Source: Flammula alnicola | Taxonomy: Eukaryota; Basidiomycota; Agaricomycetes; Agaricales; Strophariaceae | Direction: 5' to 3' | NCBI GenBank assembly: GCA_015499995.1 | Contig: JADNRV010000007.1 | Span: 558,001-622,000, forward strand | Length of the DNA stretch: 64,000 bases | Shown: in pieces, positions 1 to 11,849 of the stretch | Layout: each line of letters begins with the position of its first letter | Numbering within the stretch: the stretch's first letter is position 1 | Notes under the pieces: generated by a model | Told to the model about the DNA's origin: nothing | Databases searched by the model: none | Seen by the model: the letters and a program-made list of their open reading frames with translations, nothing else | Made by a program: the position numbers and the translations under genes

Positions 1-573
1 TCCTCTCCTCTTAATCTGGTCTCCTTTGCTCGTGTTTCTCGGCATTTCTTACATTTAAGCCTTGCCCCCTTTATCACCCATTTCCATCACAGTCATCGGA
101 CAATACCCCATCCACCCTATCATCCACTTCGACATAGAAAGTGGGAAAGTGTACACCCTGACATCCATCCAACCTATTGTGAAACCCCCATTGTAGCATT
201 AGCACCCACTATTTTTATTCCTTCTTTTCTTGCATTTTCCGATCCTGGTCTTGGTGAGTTTGTCCTTCATATGTCAGTTCATTTCATACATTTCATGCAT
301 TACAATTTGCATTGGCCCAGTTTTCTCTCATTAGTATTTAGATGAAGATGACGCTTTTTCACTTCACTACACGACTTCGAATTACGTTCTTCTCCTTCCT
401 TAGAATCCAATTGTACATACCCTCTCAACAACTAGCGTCTCATTATGATTTTATCCCTTTTCAAATAAATCGAACTTCAAGACGTTGGAAAGCGTCAGCA
501 AGCATTATCGCGACAGAGTAAGCATTCTTCTGCACCTCCACAACTAGAACTAGCACTACAATTTGTACCACGA
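1..573. other. Intergenic, no gene seen
   Basis: No open frame of convincing composition is visible on either strand. The stretch is pyrimidine-rich and AT-rich. It lies just past the stop of the minus-strand UTP4 gene, so its right part is probably the UTP4 3' untranslated region. The left edge could hold the transcribed end of a neighbour outside the window, but nothing in the sequence shows it. Confidence 0.5.
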
Positions 574-3500
574 TCAAGAAGCGCCATACTTGTGCTTGAA
601 ATAAGCAGGCGGCAGCGTCAGCAGCACATCCACAAGGGGCGCTCCACCACCACCAGCTCGTCCTTCGTCAGGAAGTCGCAGCACACAATCGGGCGATACT
701 GCGTGATCATCTTGAAATCGCGCCACTGTCTCTCTTCGTCTATTCCATGAGGACCTGGAGCGCCCGGTGCGCCACCACCACCATCACCAACGGAGGTGCA
801 GCAGCGTCCCTCCTCCGCTTCCTCCCGCCGTGCGCACCGTCGTGTCCAGACTGGCCTTGAACAACCACGTGGCGCCCCAGAACAGGACGTACCGCGTCTT
901 TCCTTGCTCCTGCTCTCCGGGCGTCATCGCAGCGGAGGAGGAGGAGGAGGGGGAAAGCACGGCGGGAGGTCGAACGCGACGCCCAAGACGGGGTCGTGCG
1001 CGTAGGTGAACCGTTTCGGCAGGCTCGCGGCGAGCTCTTTGCCCCAGACGGGGAACTGCCGCGTCTCGACGTCGAATATCTGGATTGTGTTGTCTGGGAA
1101 GGCGAGGAGCAGGACGGAGGGATGCATAGGGTCAAAGGCGAGTGCTTGGGCTGCTCGACGGAAGGAGGGCAGGATGCAGTGGTGCTGTGCAGCAGGATGA
1201 TTAGGATCTACCGTCGTCTACTTAAGTGTGAGGGGAAAAAAGAAAGACGTACAGAGATTAAATCAAGGTTGAATATATGTGTTCGTGCATGGTTATCGGA
1301 CGTCGCGAGCCATTGGCCGTCCGTGCTCACAGCGATCTGGTCAACACTGACAATCGCGGCAGTGGAAGCAACATCCTCGTCGTCAGAATCCTCCTCTTCA
1401 TTTTGTTCGCTCTCGTCAGATTGTTGAGCAGGCGGAGGCGATGGCGGGGGAGAGTCTGCATCGACACCAGCCATGTCCACATCCCCATCTCCATTCACAG
1501 CGGCATGCCCATTAACCTTAGAAGCTCTGCTGCTGAATGCTCGTCCCTTAATAACCCGATCATGCAAGATAGAGTCCTGCAGCCGATGTTGGTCGAACCG
1601 ACGCAGCACGCGCGGCTTCTCGCCAGTCAGGTCAATGACGAGGACGTAGGAGGACATCGCGGTGGATATGACCAATCTTGACGAGTCAGGTGTGAATTGG
1701 AAGGCAGCAGCTCCTGTGGAGGACGCATGCACAGACGAGGCAGGTATTTGTGCGTCGAGGATCGCTGGAAAGTCTTTGATGCGTTTAAGGTCGATCTGTC
1801 CCTTTTCCTGAAAGCATATTCGCGTTAAACGATGCAGAGAAATTTTTAAAGACCAGAACTCACATCACTGCGAAGAGAGAAGAGCTTGCTCTCGTACAAA
1901 TCTGACACGGCAAGCCACCTGCCATCGTCCGAGATTTCATGCGCCGTGATGTTAGAATGGACATTCAGGTCCATCTCGAGCACCTTTTCCCAGCCGCCAG
2001 CAAACGACCCTGTCTCTTCCGGTTCTAACTCGATGTCCGGCTGCTTCTCTAGCGACTCAATCTCGCCCTCCGGTTTCTTCTCTATCCTCCAGATACTTAG
2101 CCCTGCCTCTCTCGCACAAGACACCAGCCGCGCGCTTCTCGCCACGCGTACAGCTCCTTTAGACACGTATGACAGTTTGCGATGGTACGCGTCCTCGAAC
2201 GTCGCCTCCGTGCTTGTATTTAGCGGATTCGTTACTTTCACGATGGTGCTTGTTGGGAGTGCAGCAGGGGTGAGGACGACAGACATGTCGAGTCCCCCTG
2301 AGGCAAGTACCGGTGCGACGTCGATGGAGAACTGTCTTTTATAAGAGGGAGGCAGGGGTGTGTATGGAGGCCAGATGGCTAGGGCACGAATGTCGTGTGA
2401 GTGCATTCGGCGAGAACATGCTTGAGTCCAATGAGAGGATAAAGGACCTTTTTCGGTGCTGGAGGTTTTGACGAGGGAGAACTGCACGGTTTTTTGGTCG
2501 ACGCCTGCGGTGTAGACTGCTCTACCTTCCTAACGATAGGAAATAGGAAAGTTTAGGTAAATACACATCTAAAAATCATAGAACGCGTGCAACGTACTGG
2601 ACTTATGGTCATGCATAGCACATCTGCGCCATGAGCTTGGAAAGTGTATAGTTGTGTGCAAGTTCTTGAATCCCAGAATTTGACCATGCCTAACGAATCG
2701 CCGGAGATTATGGTACCATCGCTAGAATATATCCAGTCAAAAATTTAGCAATAATATATGATTGGAAGAAACAAACCCTAGTACTCCAACAGTCCACACC
2801 AAAGTACGCTCTCCTCGAACTTTGTCGACACCCATTCTTTCAATCACCCTTCCAGTAGCAAAGTCCCATTTCCGCAAACTGCTATCAGAACCGCCTGTAA
2901 CCAACCATGAATCTGTCCATTCTTCCTCATCGTCGTCGTCGTCACTTGAATCAGCAGCATTCTGTTGTGTTGGAATACGAGCGCGCGACTGCCGCGGCAC
3001 AGGTGGGCCCCAGGCGATGCTCAACATGCGGCACTTCACTCTGTCGAAGTGACGCAAGTGGGTCAAAGTATCGTGCGCTACGGAGAGAATACGAACTGTG
3101 CCATCTTCGCATCCGAGGGCGAGGGACGAAGAGGAAGGGTTGGCGGCGACAGACCATATTGAACCACCTTGGGAGCTGATGGTTCTCTACGTGTGCAGTT
3201 TATTAGTTTGGAACATCCTGGAGAAGAAGAAAATAGAGCGTACTCTTATGCAACCTCTTTCCAGATCCCATTCTATAAGTTCACTTCCTCCGCCACAGCT
3301 GAACAAACGAAGATCGGATTGAGTTGGAACATCGTCTGGCCCGAAATCATCTGGATGGCGTATCACGAATGCTAAGGAGTCCACTTTGGATGGGTAAGGA
3401 CCTGGCAGAGTCTACATAATAATTAAGTCGTTAGAATCCTCCTAGACGGACAGATGTAATTTACACACCTTTCGTACAACCCACGCTTGCGAACTCTGTG

Positions 3501-3729
3501 TTTCTCGGTCAGCGCCCATCCATTCGCAAATATCGATATTTCCATTCGCGTGGCCAACAGCAAGAAGGGCGAATTTAAGGGGTTGTTTTCCGGCCGTGGT
3601 TTTTTTCTTGCCTTTTACCGATGGCAGAGGCAGGGGAGGGTACGCCAAAGCAGTTATGGCAGACGGTGCATAATCGACGAATCGGCACCGATGGACTGAG
3701 AGTGTCGTCGTCTCTCGTTTCTTATCCAT
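574..3729 (-). CDS. UTP4: U3 snoRNP WD40 protein UTP4 (Cirhin homologue)
   Basis: WD40 beta-propeller subunit of the t-UTP/UtpA complex of the small-subunit processome, which acts in the nucleolus in rDNA transcription and early 18S pre-rRNA processing. The N-terminus VHRCRFVDYAPSAI followed by ALLAVGHANGNIDI is the family start, so I place the start at 3729 and treat the frame open up to 3894 as leader. Later exons give SCGGGSELIEWDL, TGGSDSSLRKWDFATGRVIERM and an acidic insert near 2910-2960. The C-terminus DELVVVERPL plus LPPAYFKHKYG matches the conserved family end. Exon 1 is 3729-3469 with donor GTGTGT. About eight short introns follow. The last 400 bases need a frame change near 963-968 and another in a G run at 636-639, each repaired by one extra C/G. 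A 52-nt intron explains a third change near 735-786. I read these as probable sequence errors rather than a pseudogene. Confidence 0.88.
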
Positions 3730-3936
3730 GTATTTTACGAGGAGATATCGTGGCTTGAGAAAAGTAAGCCGAACGACGTCCTGCGTGTTTTGAAGCGCGT
3801 CAGTATCTAATAGAGAGCAGTTATCCAAAACTTTTTTTCGGGCAAGTCCCTGATCGAAAACGTGACCATCCAGGAAACACATTCGTGTCGTCAATTCTAA
3901 TTCACGAACCCAAAGCCTTTCTCTCTTTCGCCCATC
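3730..3936. promoter_or_regulatory. Shared divergent promoter, UTP4 / TIM10
   Basis: Only about 207 bases separate the start codons of UTP4 (minus) and TIM10 (plus), so both promoters must lie here or overlap the 5' ends. An open frame on the minus strand continues UTP4 upstream to 3894, but it does not resemble the family and is probably untranslated leader. No specific factor site is asserted. Confidence 0.5.
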
Positions 3937-4341
3937 ATGTCATTCCTCAGAAGCAATGGCCCGGCTCCGTCAGGAGTCAACGCTGACAAAATTGACATGG
4001 CCATTACTGAGTGAGTGCTGGTTCTACGCGTATTTTGTCGCAATATCTGACCCAGCTTCCAGGCTTGACACAGTGACGGATTTCTTCAACAAAATGGTTT
4101 CGTCAGTGAAAATGAACGTGTTTTATTTCCAATAACTGACAGAAATGTGAATAGGTCATGCCATGCAAAGTGCATCAGTACGCGATACGCCGAACCCGAC
4201 CTGAACAAGGGCGAGAGTGTGTGCATCGACCGATGCGTCTCCAAGTTTAACGAGGTGCAAAAGAAGGTCGGAGAGAAGCTACAGAGTCGAGGCGCTGCCA
4301 ATGCTGCTGCTGGAGCTGCAGGTGGATTTACTTCACTATAG
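3937..4341 (+). CDS. TIM10: Mitochondrial intermembrane-space chaperone Tim10
   Basis: Small Tim protein that pairs with Tim9 in a hexameric chaperone escorting hydrophobic precursors across the intermembrane space to the TIM22 and SAM machineries. The twin CX3C motifs are CHAKC and CIDRC, spaced as in Tim10, with the family block RYAEPDLNKGE between them. Three exons join in frame: 3937-4010, 4063-4101 and 4155-4341, giving 99 residues, the usual size. The start reads MSFLRSNGPAP followed by the conserved INADKIDMAITELDTVTDFFN-type helix. The C-terminus is Ala/Gly-rich. There is no N-terminal presequence, as expected for an Erv1/Mia40-imported protein. Confidence 0.96.
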
Positions 4342-4525
4342 TCTCCTGGACACTGGTCCTTGTCGACTGACACTTATCGGATACATTCGACCTCATGCCC
4401 AAACGTCTCTATAATATCCGTCCACAGGACAAAAGTACGACTCTTGCAGTAGACAACGTAATGGATACGACATATACAACCAGCAAATCCGCCCAACAAA
4501 CCCCATCTCTATATAATACAACCCG

Positions 4526-4951
4526 TTACTTGGCTGCGAAAGTTGGGAAGCACTCTGCAATCGTCTTTGAATGCTTGTTCTTGGAGTGTTCCTCGAGCCT
4601 AAAGGTCAAGAAAAATAGCGCGAGACGCAATGACCTATGTTAGTCAAGATATGGAGACGAATTTCACTGAGGACTTACGCAGGTGCACGAGTGGTGATCA
4701 ACTATCGATGGCGATGCGTCAACGACAAGAGAGCAAGCAAAGCAACAGAGACTCACAAATGGCTGTTTGCATGTTGCGCAAACGATCGATTTAGCAGCCT
4801 CGTTTACTTTAGCCTGGCTCTTCGAGCCGCCCGCTGCATTCTTGTCTGCATTGCGCTCACGCTTTTGCTGTGCTTTGGCGCCCTGTGGAAGGAAGATAAT
4901 GATTAGTGCAGGAAGTAGAGGATGATGGCGAGACCCACTGACGTTTCCCAT
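4526..4951 (-). CDS. Small 4F5 / zf-met2 zinc-binding protein
   Basis: A 76-residue protein assembled from four exons: 4951-4943 (three codons), 4882-4757, 4701-4679 (23 nt) and 4598-4526. The N-terminal half, GAKAQQKRERNADK followed by SKSQAKVNEAAKSIVC, matches the SERF/4F5-like segment. The C-terminal half carries the zf-met2 pattern: CATC, then TTRAPALEEHSKNKH with the His ligands, then KTIAECFP. Plant, animal and fungal homologues are similarly short and widespread. Their function is poorly known, with nucleic-acid binding suspected. The exon joins restore an unbroken family alignment, so the structure is well supported although no single exon is long. It converges on TIM10. Confidence 0.85.
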
Positions 4952-5282
4952 GAGTAAGTATAAGATGAAAGGGTATTGAGATACAAGAAATATAGACCGA
5001 GAAGAACAAGAGAAGAAAGCGATATTTGTATGATTCCAAGTCTTGCAAAAGATTTATTGTATTATGTAATACGATCGCAACCGGAATGAGGAAACCTTCC
5101 ACAAGGTCCACTTGTTCTTAGAACCCACGTCGATTGGTCGCCCGTCCTTAAAACATACAGGACACCCCCCGGGACGGCGTGCCGCTATCGCTCCTTTGGA
5201 TTTTAAATACACTGGGTGCACAAATTTCACCATAAACGGTCCCTGCTTCGTGACTGAATATGAGTTTATTATGAGCAAGAAT

Positions 5283-7039
5283 ATGCACATGATCTATCGC
5301 TTTTTCCCTTCGTCCTTCCGCTGCTCCCTTATAACACGAAGATCTTTCTCTGCACCTTCAAGACGGACAATGGCTACCTCTAACTTTTCTGCGATCGCGG
5401 ACGAGGTCAAGTTTGACATCATATCCAAGACCCATGCAGTCGAGAATGCCACCAAGAGGAAAGAAATAGCCAGGACATTCATTTGTAAGCGATAAATGGA
5501 TCGCTCTGCTTGTTGCGCTGGATCGCTCATGTTGTACATCCATAGCCGACACGGTTACAGGTTGAGCTCAAAATGACTATTTAAATTGCAGTCGTGTCTG
5601 AGTCCAGAATTCAGTACCGACCGATGAAATGTACTCTTACGCTACCCTTGCAACTCTGGGTGACGATGTGTACTTTGAACCATCCACTGCGTTAGTCCTG
5701 TCTCATCAAAGGCCAACACCGGAACTCAAGTACAGCTACATTTCCATAGAGCACTAGAGGCCCATGTCGCGAAAATAACCGGCAAGGAAGCTGGCCTTTT
5801 CCTTCCTTCAGGAACTGCTTCGAATCAAATCGCGCTGCGGACCCATCTCAAGCAGCCACCATATTCGATTTTGTGCGACCATCGTGCACATATTTACAAG
5901 TAAGCAAACTGAAGATAGCCTCTCCATTTATAAAATAATAATGCGTTACTTATCAGATACGAGGCTGGAGGTGCTGCCTTCCACTCCGGCGCTGCTGTAA
6001 TTGCTGTCGTTCCGTCGAACAGTGAGAATCATTTATTCTAGCTTCTTGGACGTATGTATAACAAGCTCTAGAGCACCACCTCATCCTCGAGGACGTCAAG
6101 GATAACATTATAATCAGCAACGATACTCACTTGTGCGTCATTTCCTTGCTCCTTCGCGAACGGGATCTTGACCCCCTTGTCTCAAACCGATCAGCGCTCC
6201 TACCGAAGTCGTTGCTCTCGAAAACACGTTGAACGGCACCATCTTCCCCAAGAAGAGATCGTTGCCATTTCGGACTATGTTCATTCCCTCGGCCTCAAGC
6301 TGCATCTCGATGGTGCAAGAATATGGCACGTCGCTGCAGAGACCTCGACCCCTCTCAAGGAATTGTGCGACCCCTTCGACTCCGTCAGCTTATGTCTCAG
6401 TAAAGGATTAGGTACGATTAAATGGCGTCAAGGCAGCTGATAATCTACTCTTTTTGACGGACAACATTACTCTAGGTGCACCCGTAGGAACTGTCCTTGT
6501 CGGCACAAAGGAGTTCATCACAAAAGCGCGCTGGTTCCGCAAGCTCTTCGGAGGAGGCATGCGTCAGACAGGCATCCTCGCTGCCTCTGCTGCTTACGCT
6601 CTCTCGAACAACTTCCCTCAGCTGCCTCGCGTTCATGCACTAGCTAAAAAGCTCGAAGCCGGCCTCGAAGAGATCGGATGCGCCATCTTGAGCAGAGCCG
6701 AGACTTGCATGGCGAGTAACCCTATCCATCTAAAGGTCAAACTCGAGACTTATATTTAGGAATTTCTTTTGGCAGATTTTCTACGACCCCGCTCCAGTCG
6801 GCGTCACCTTCGACGAGATTGGAGACAGAGGGGCAGCACTTCCAGAGCCTCTCTTCCTCGGTGGCTCGCGCCTCGTGGTCCATATCCAGACCTCTGAATC
6901 AGCTGTTGAAGATTTCCTGGGTATCGTTCGCCAACTTGCCGAAGAGAAACGAGCGGCCGGATTCGTCAAGCCTGAAGGGCAGGCGAACGGCAGTCTCAAG
7001 GATGTCTACGTCCGTCGGGTGCCTAAAACTGTCAAATAG
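5283..7039 (+). CDS. GLY1: Low-specificity L-threonine aldolase
   Basis: PLP enzyme of the beta-eliminating lyase fold, splitting threonine or allo-threonine to glycine and acetaldehyde. Clear blocks are GDDVYFEPST, HVAKITGKEAGLFLPSGT, LKLHLDGARIWHVA and SLCLSKGLGAPVG, the last with the PLP lysine. The N-terminal motif SDTVTVPTDEM is recovered only by splicing: exon 1 ends RTFI at 5484, a 15-nt exon lies at 5546-5560, and exon 3 is 5615-5690. A 59-nt intron then joins exon 4 at 5750. Start choice is uncertain. ATGs at 5271, 5283 and 5289 give an Arg/Ser-rich leader, IYRFFPSSFRCSLITRRS, resembling a mitochondrial presequence. The ATG at 5370 gives a cytosolic form. A minus-strand open frame overlaps exon 1. 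C-terminal region from about 6780 is intact to the stop at 7039. Confidence 0.88.
5294..5530 (-). CDS. Possible small membrane protein, antisense to threonine aldolase exon 1
   Basis: An uninterrupted 78-codon frame starts MSDPAQQAERSIYRLQ. It has one hydrophobic stretch, VLAISFLLVAFSTAWVL, then a charged amphipathic helix ending RVIREQRKDEGKKR. The composition is more protein-like than most chance frames, with a single-pass membrane anchor followed by a coiled-coil-like tail. It lies wholly opposite the inferred first exon of threonine aldolase. Either both are real and overlap, or one is a shadow. I recognise no family. Confidence 0.3.
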   Translation of the reverse strand: MSDPAQQAERSIYRLQMNVLAISFLLVAFSTAWVLDMMSNLTSSAIAEKLEVAIVRLEGAEKDLRVIREQRKDEGKKR

Positions 7040-7232
7040 ACGAATTGGTCATAGAAGTATAAAACCAACATGAGATGATGAACTTAGTTTCCTAAATACT
7101 TAGACATGCTTTATCTATGGGAAAACCAATCAAAGAATAAATGTCGGATGATGATTTGTGGTAAATAATTACAAGTGTAACGATGTCCAAGCGTTAAGAG
7201 ATCAAGCATGATCGTGGACGGGAATAAGGCGT

Positions 7233-10200
7233 TTAAAGTTCGTAACTTATCTCTTCGTCATCGTCAACGACGAAGGTTCCTAAATGATAATGATCCAGGT
7301 CATCATCTGGCGGAGGAGGAGAGCTAGACGGAAGGAATCCTCCGTGAAGCCTCGGCCCATCAATCCTCCCGAAAGGCCTTGGTCGTATAGGACGAGTAGC
7401 AAACGCTGGTCCTTGACCGTCTCCCGGAGCCTGTGTAAGCAGACTCCGACGATAAATCAGGCTCTGGTCGTAGGACTGTGATACCTGAGTAGCTGGAGAG
7501 TTCTTGATGAAGAGTCGATCCGACTCGCTCTCTTCGTCTTCATCCGAATACCCCTCGCTGACTTCGTCTCCCGAATGCGCCGCTTCGCCATCGAAAAGCG
7601 GGTTCACATTTCGTGCGAGAAGCGAAGGTTTTGCACGTTTGGGCTTGGTCTTGTCCTTCGGTTTCTCCCGACTCGGGGTTGATTCTATGCGGTGTAGACG
7701 CCGCTGGGACGGCGGAGGCAGCTCTGAAGCTGGTGATTCAGGCTCGTCGAAAACGATGTGGCGTCTCTTGGCATGATTCCCTAAAGCGCGTATAGGGAAT
7801 GATGGCTCTGGCATTTCAAGCGCGCCTGAGTCACCAGGCGATGCCAAAAACCTCCGAGGGAGAGCTGGAGGAAGCATCGCTGTTTTCCCTTTACCGTTAT
7901 CCAAGTTTGGATAAAACGGGCTACTAGATTGATTCCAGCCAGGCGAAGATATAGTCTTGGACGAATCAGGTTGGCGAGAGGGAGAAATCCAAGGATCCGG
8001 CGCGTTCGTTTTCCTTGACGGAGATAGCAAGGAAGGGCCAGGAAGTTGAGTCGGCGGGGATGCGTTCCAGCGAGATAACACCTTTCCTTTTCCATGGGTA
8101 GAGAGCTCTGGTTCAACAAATTCCATGGAGTCGTCCATCATGGGCTCTAATGGGTCAGAGGTCTCGACGAAAAAATCGTGTGGCGTGGGCCGCGTGATTT
8201 CAATGGAGTCGTCTCCAAACTGCATGCGTTCAAATGCGGATGGAGGTTTCGGAGCCAGTGGGGAGGAATCCACGATCTCGAAGTCGCAACGATCATCGTC
8301 ATCATCATCAACTAACCAGCCCATATTCTGATCATCTTGTGGAGGATCGTTATGTGAGATAGGGTCGAGAGAACGAGATGCACACCTGTCTCGCATTGGA
8401 GATGAATTGGGATGATCAGAGTCAGATAATTCGATAACAGATTCGTCTACGCGTTTCTTGGGAGATGGCTCAGGTGTCGGTGAAGTTGGCGTCGGTGTCT
8501 TGGAAGCAGCCGTTCCTTCAGTTTTCAATGAGGGTATAAGGGTCCCAGCTTCAATGTCCATGTCGTCCGAATCATCGACTCCTTGTCGCGAAAATTGGCT
8601 CGAGGTATACTCTTGAACCTTTTTCTTCTGCCTGGATTTAGTCGCCTCATTCGTACCAATCGTGGCGGATTTCTTGAGTTTGCTTTTTAATGCACGTTTA
8701 GCAGGCATTGCTGCTGCAGCCGATTGCGTTCGACGAGGGGCGATAATCCGACCAGATTCAATGTCCTCGTCGGTCTCGTCGTCCTGTCCGAGAGAGTCGA
8801 AGTCTTTGGGCAACGTTGGAGCCTTTTTGGGTTTCTTGGCACCTCTGACCACCAGATCGCGTACGGAGACGAAGCCGGTACTTGCACCCTCGGGAATATT
8901 CCTGCTGACATCGTCGTTCCTCTTTCTCTTCACACCCTGAGCTGCGCCTTTTTTCGGACAGCCTTTCTTCCCTTCTTCCCGGACATAATGCTCGATTTCG
9001 ACGACCTTTTCGACACAGTCAGGCTTGATGTGATCAGGAAGAAGGCGCTCGACGTCGCCGTATAGTTCGTAGAGTTCGCCCCTGTTGACGAGGTTCTGGA
9101 CCTCCCTATACGTGGCTTCGGCCTTGCCAATATTATCCTCCTCTCGACCTTCGGCAAGCAAGGCATGAATAGTCCCTTCGCGTTTGCGGCCAGTTCGTCC
9201 AAAGCGTTGAATCTGCCATTGTTTAGGAAAGAGTCGAAAATGAAAGAGTTATAAATCAACACACCATACGCGTTGGGGCCTTGTCTGCATCGTAACAAAC
9301 AGTAAGGTCGATATCACCAATATCAAGACCTTCCTCTCCAATACACGTAGCAACCAGAACGTTGTATTCGCCAGCTTTGAACTTTTTAATGACCTATTCT
9401 TGGGGTTTAGCAGTAATTATCCGGAGTTAACAATGTATTCGCACCTCAAGTTGCTCTTTCTGAGATAGCCCTTTCTTTCCCTGTTTATCGACACCTTGGC
9501 CAATAAACTGAGTAGCACGAATGAGAGGGCGTTCCTTATCCAATTCTGCCACAATTTCTTCCACAACTGATCTGTACGAAGAGAAAACCATCACCTTTGT
9601 GTCATCTTCAACAGCTTCGTCGCCAAGTTTCGAACCGAAGTGTTGGATGAGGATGGTCTTCAACTTCTCGATTTTGGGATGAATGCTGAACCCACGAGTG
9701 TGCTGGTTTTCAAACTCTTGCACGAAAGCGCGGAAATTCGGGTCGTCTTCTAGCCTCTTGTTGCTGGCTTTCTTTTTCTTCACACCCTCGACTTCTTCAT
9801 TTGCTTGGTCCCTCGAAATTTCGAGGATATGGTCATAGCAGGCTTTGAAAGAGCCCGTAAGCTGTTCAAATCGTCAGCTCAAAAGTCATGTGGTCCTCGA
9901 GATCAATGAAACGTACAAGATAGAGCATTAATCGTGCTAGCTTTGACAACATTGAAAGAGGCATGAATAATCTTCGGTCTTTAAGGGTCGTCATCATCCT
10001 TTGCGGTCGGTAAGGATGGAGTTTGATTGCTGTATCGCTAGGGTAGAAAAGCCCGGCTTGTAGGACAGGTTTCATGAGCGGCTGCGTTGAACTAGTTCAA
10101 ATCTAATCATCTACCGTGTAGATAAAACTTACATCCATAACTTTCACTAACAGGTCTCGGAATATGGCAAGGTCCCCACTGGCTTTAATTATATGCTGGT

Positions 10201-11849
10201 GGAAAACCTAACATAACATCAGCAAAGCGCAAAAGTAGAGCGACTGTTTCTTACTTTCTTGTGAATGTATGCTTTTAGGTCAAGACTTTGCTCATCTCGA
10301 ATCTCTATACGGCTGATGTGCAGTCCATCTATTAGAACCTGAACAGCTTCAGGATTATTTCCAGGTGTGGCGGTTAAGGCTAGTACCCGGAAGTGGGGGT
10401 TTTTCGCCATCAAGAAACGGATCACTTGATTGTAAGCATAGTCCCCAGTAGCACGATGAGCCTCGTCTATAAAGGATGTTGAGGGGCATGATCACAACAA
10501 ATAACGAAAATGCCGACTTACCAACGACCAGCAGGACTATATCGCGAACATCACAATTCTCTTTCAGCAGATCATTGACAAGAGTCTGCGGTGTCATGAA
10601 GAACACTCGTTTCTCTTTCCACTGAGAAGACGTCAGGGGTTATCCAGTGGATTAATCCAAACTACTCACATATCTTGCCCGCACATGAGCTGATACTTCA
10701 CCAGTTAACTCTATGCTGTCTCCGCCTGGAATACCACAGGTCTCATGACATGCGCTGACTTGCTGGGCAACCAGCGGCTTTGTCGGTGCCACGAAGATTA
10801 CCTTTCCTTCTGGGAACCAACGATGATCTAGGGTGCAAGTAATTACGCATATATCCAAAGTTGCAACATGAAAAGCTTACAGTTTAGCATGACAACTCCA
10901 GCGATGAACGTCTTTCCCAAGCCGGTCGGTAAAGCCACCAAGGTGTTTTCGAAGAGGGAGTTCTTGACAATATTGAACTGATAGTCTCTCTTTGGCCGAT
11001 TAATTGGGAAGATGTAATGTTTGGCTTCAAGGAGATCGGCGGCCACTTTCATAGGTGGAGGCTGCGTTTGTATTAGTCAATAAAAACAGATAGCGGTAAA
11101 GGTAGAGGCGTACTGGTCTAGAGGGCGCATATTGTCGCAGTCAGAAACGCATTAAAAAGTCAGCTAGACGAATGTTGTAGGGCTTACCCAACTGCAACGT
11201 AATAAAAGTTTAACGATTAAATAGTTTGTAGGGAACCGAGAAACTTACGAGAAACGAAAGGGGCAGGAAACTGTTCAAACTCTATATGCTCCTCGCCGTC
11301 ATCATCATCGCCTTCGTCTCCTTTCTCCTTCCCTTTCCCTTTACTGCTTTTAGGCTTTCGGATCCCCGTCTTCGCAAATGCAGTCTGGTCCCATTGCTTT
11401 GTTTTTCGTGCTTGTTGCCCGAACGGATTTCGCGGGGCAGACTTGGTCCTTTCCAGCTGCGACTTTGGTTTACTAGAGCTAGTAGATGCTACTGGCTGAA
11501 GTACTTCCCCAAAGAGCGTTGTTTGCAGCTTGTTGCTCGACGAAGTCCTGGAGATCCTGCTTGGTTCTGCGACGGGTTTTGCTTTTCCTTGGTAAGAATC
11601 CGCGATAAATGTATCCAGTTGGGCGAGAGCACTCTCATCTACGTCAAAGGAGAAGTCATCGTAAGACGCGTCTTTGCTAGGTGTAGGAGCAGTGGGTTTG
11701 ATTGGTACAATAGGGGAAGTCGCAGGGTATCGAACAGCAGTAGCGGTTTCCTGGCCAAGTGAAGAGTGAGCAGCTTCGATGGCGTCAAGTTGTTCCAACG
11801 CAGATGCGTCGAAGTCGTCGTCTGCGTCAAAATAGCCGTCGGAACTCAT
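7233..11849 (-). CDS. MPH1: ATP-dependent DNA helicase Mph1 / FANCM
   Basis: 3'-5' DEAH helicase of the FANCM/Mph1 family that unwinds D-loops and remodels stalled forks in the nucleus. Motifs in order: [11 protein letters not shown] with Walker A LPTGLGKT (about 10920), APTKPLV, DEAH split by an intron near 10510 and continuing [39 protein letters not shown], and [13 protein letters not shown] (about 9200). The N-terminus, [14 protein letters not shown], is acidic and disordered. The C-terminal 600 residues are low-complexity with many SP, DDD and KKPKK patches. Total length is near 1,300 residues, normal for fungi. Exon 1 is 11849-11249. Joining it to the helicase exon starting at 11061 in frame needs two 4-nt exons, at 11188-11191 and 11114-11117. 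It faces a divergent G-patch gene across 385 bases. Confidence 0.95.

Noticed and set aside
5054..5290. Minus-strand frame with CPVCFKDGRPIDVGSKNKW
   Set aside because: The Cys pair looked zinc-finger-like, but there is no second pair, no good splice connection to the frame at 5294-5530, and no family I know.
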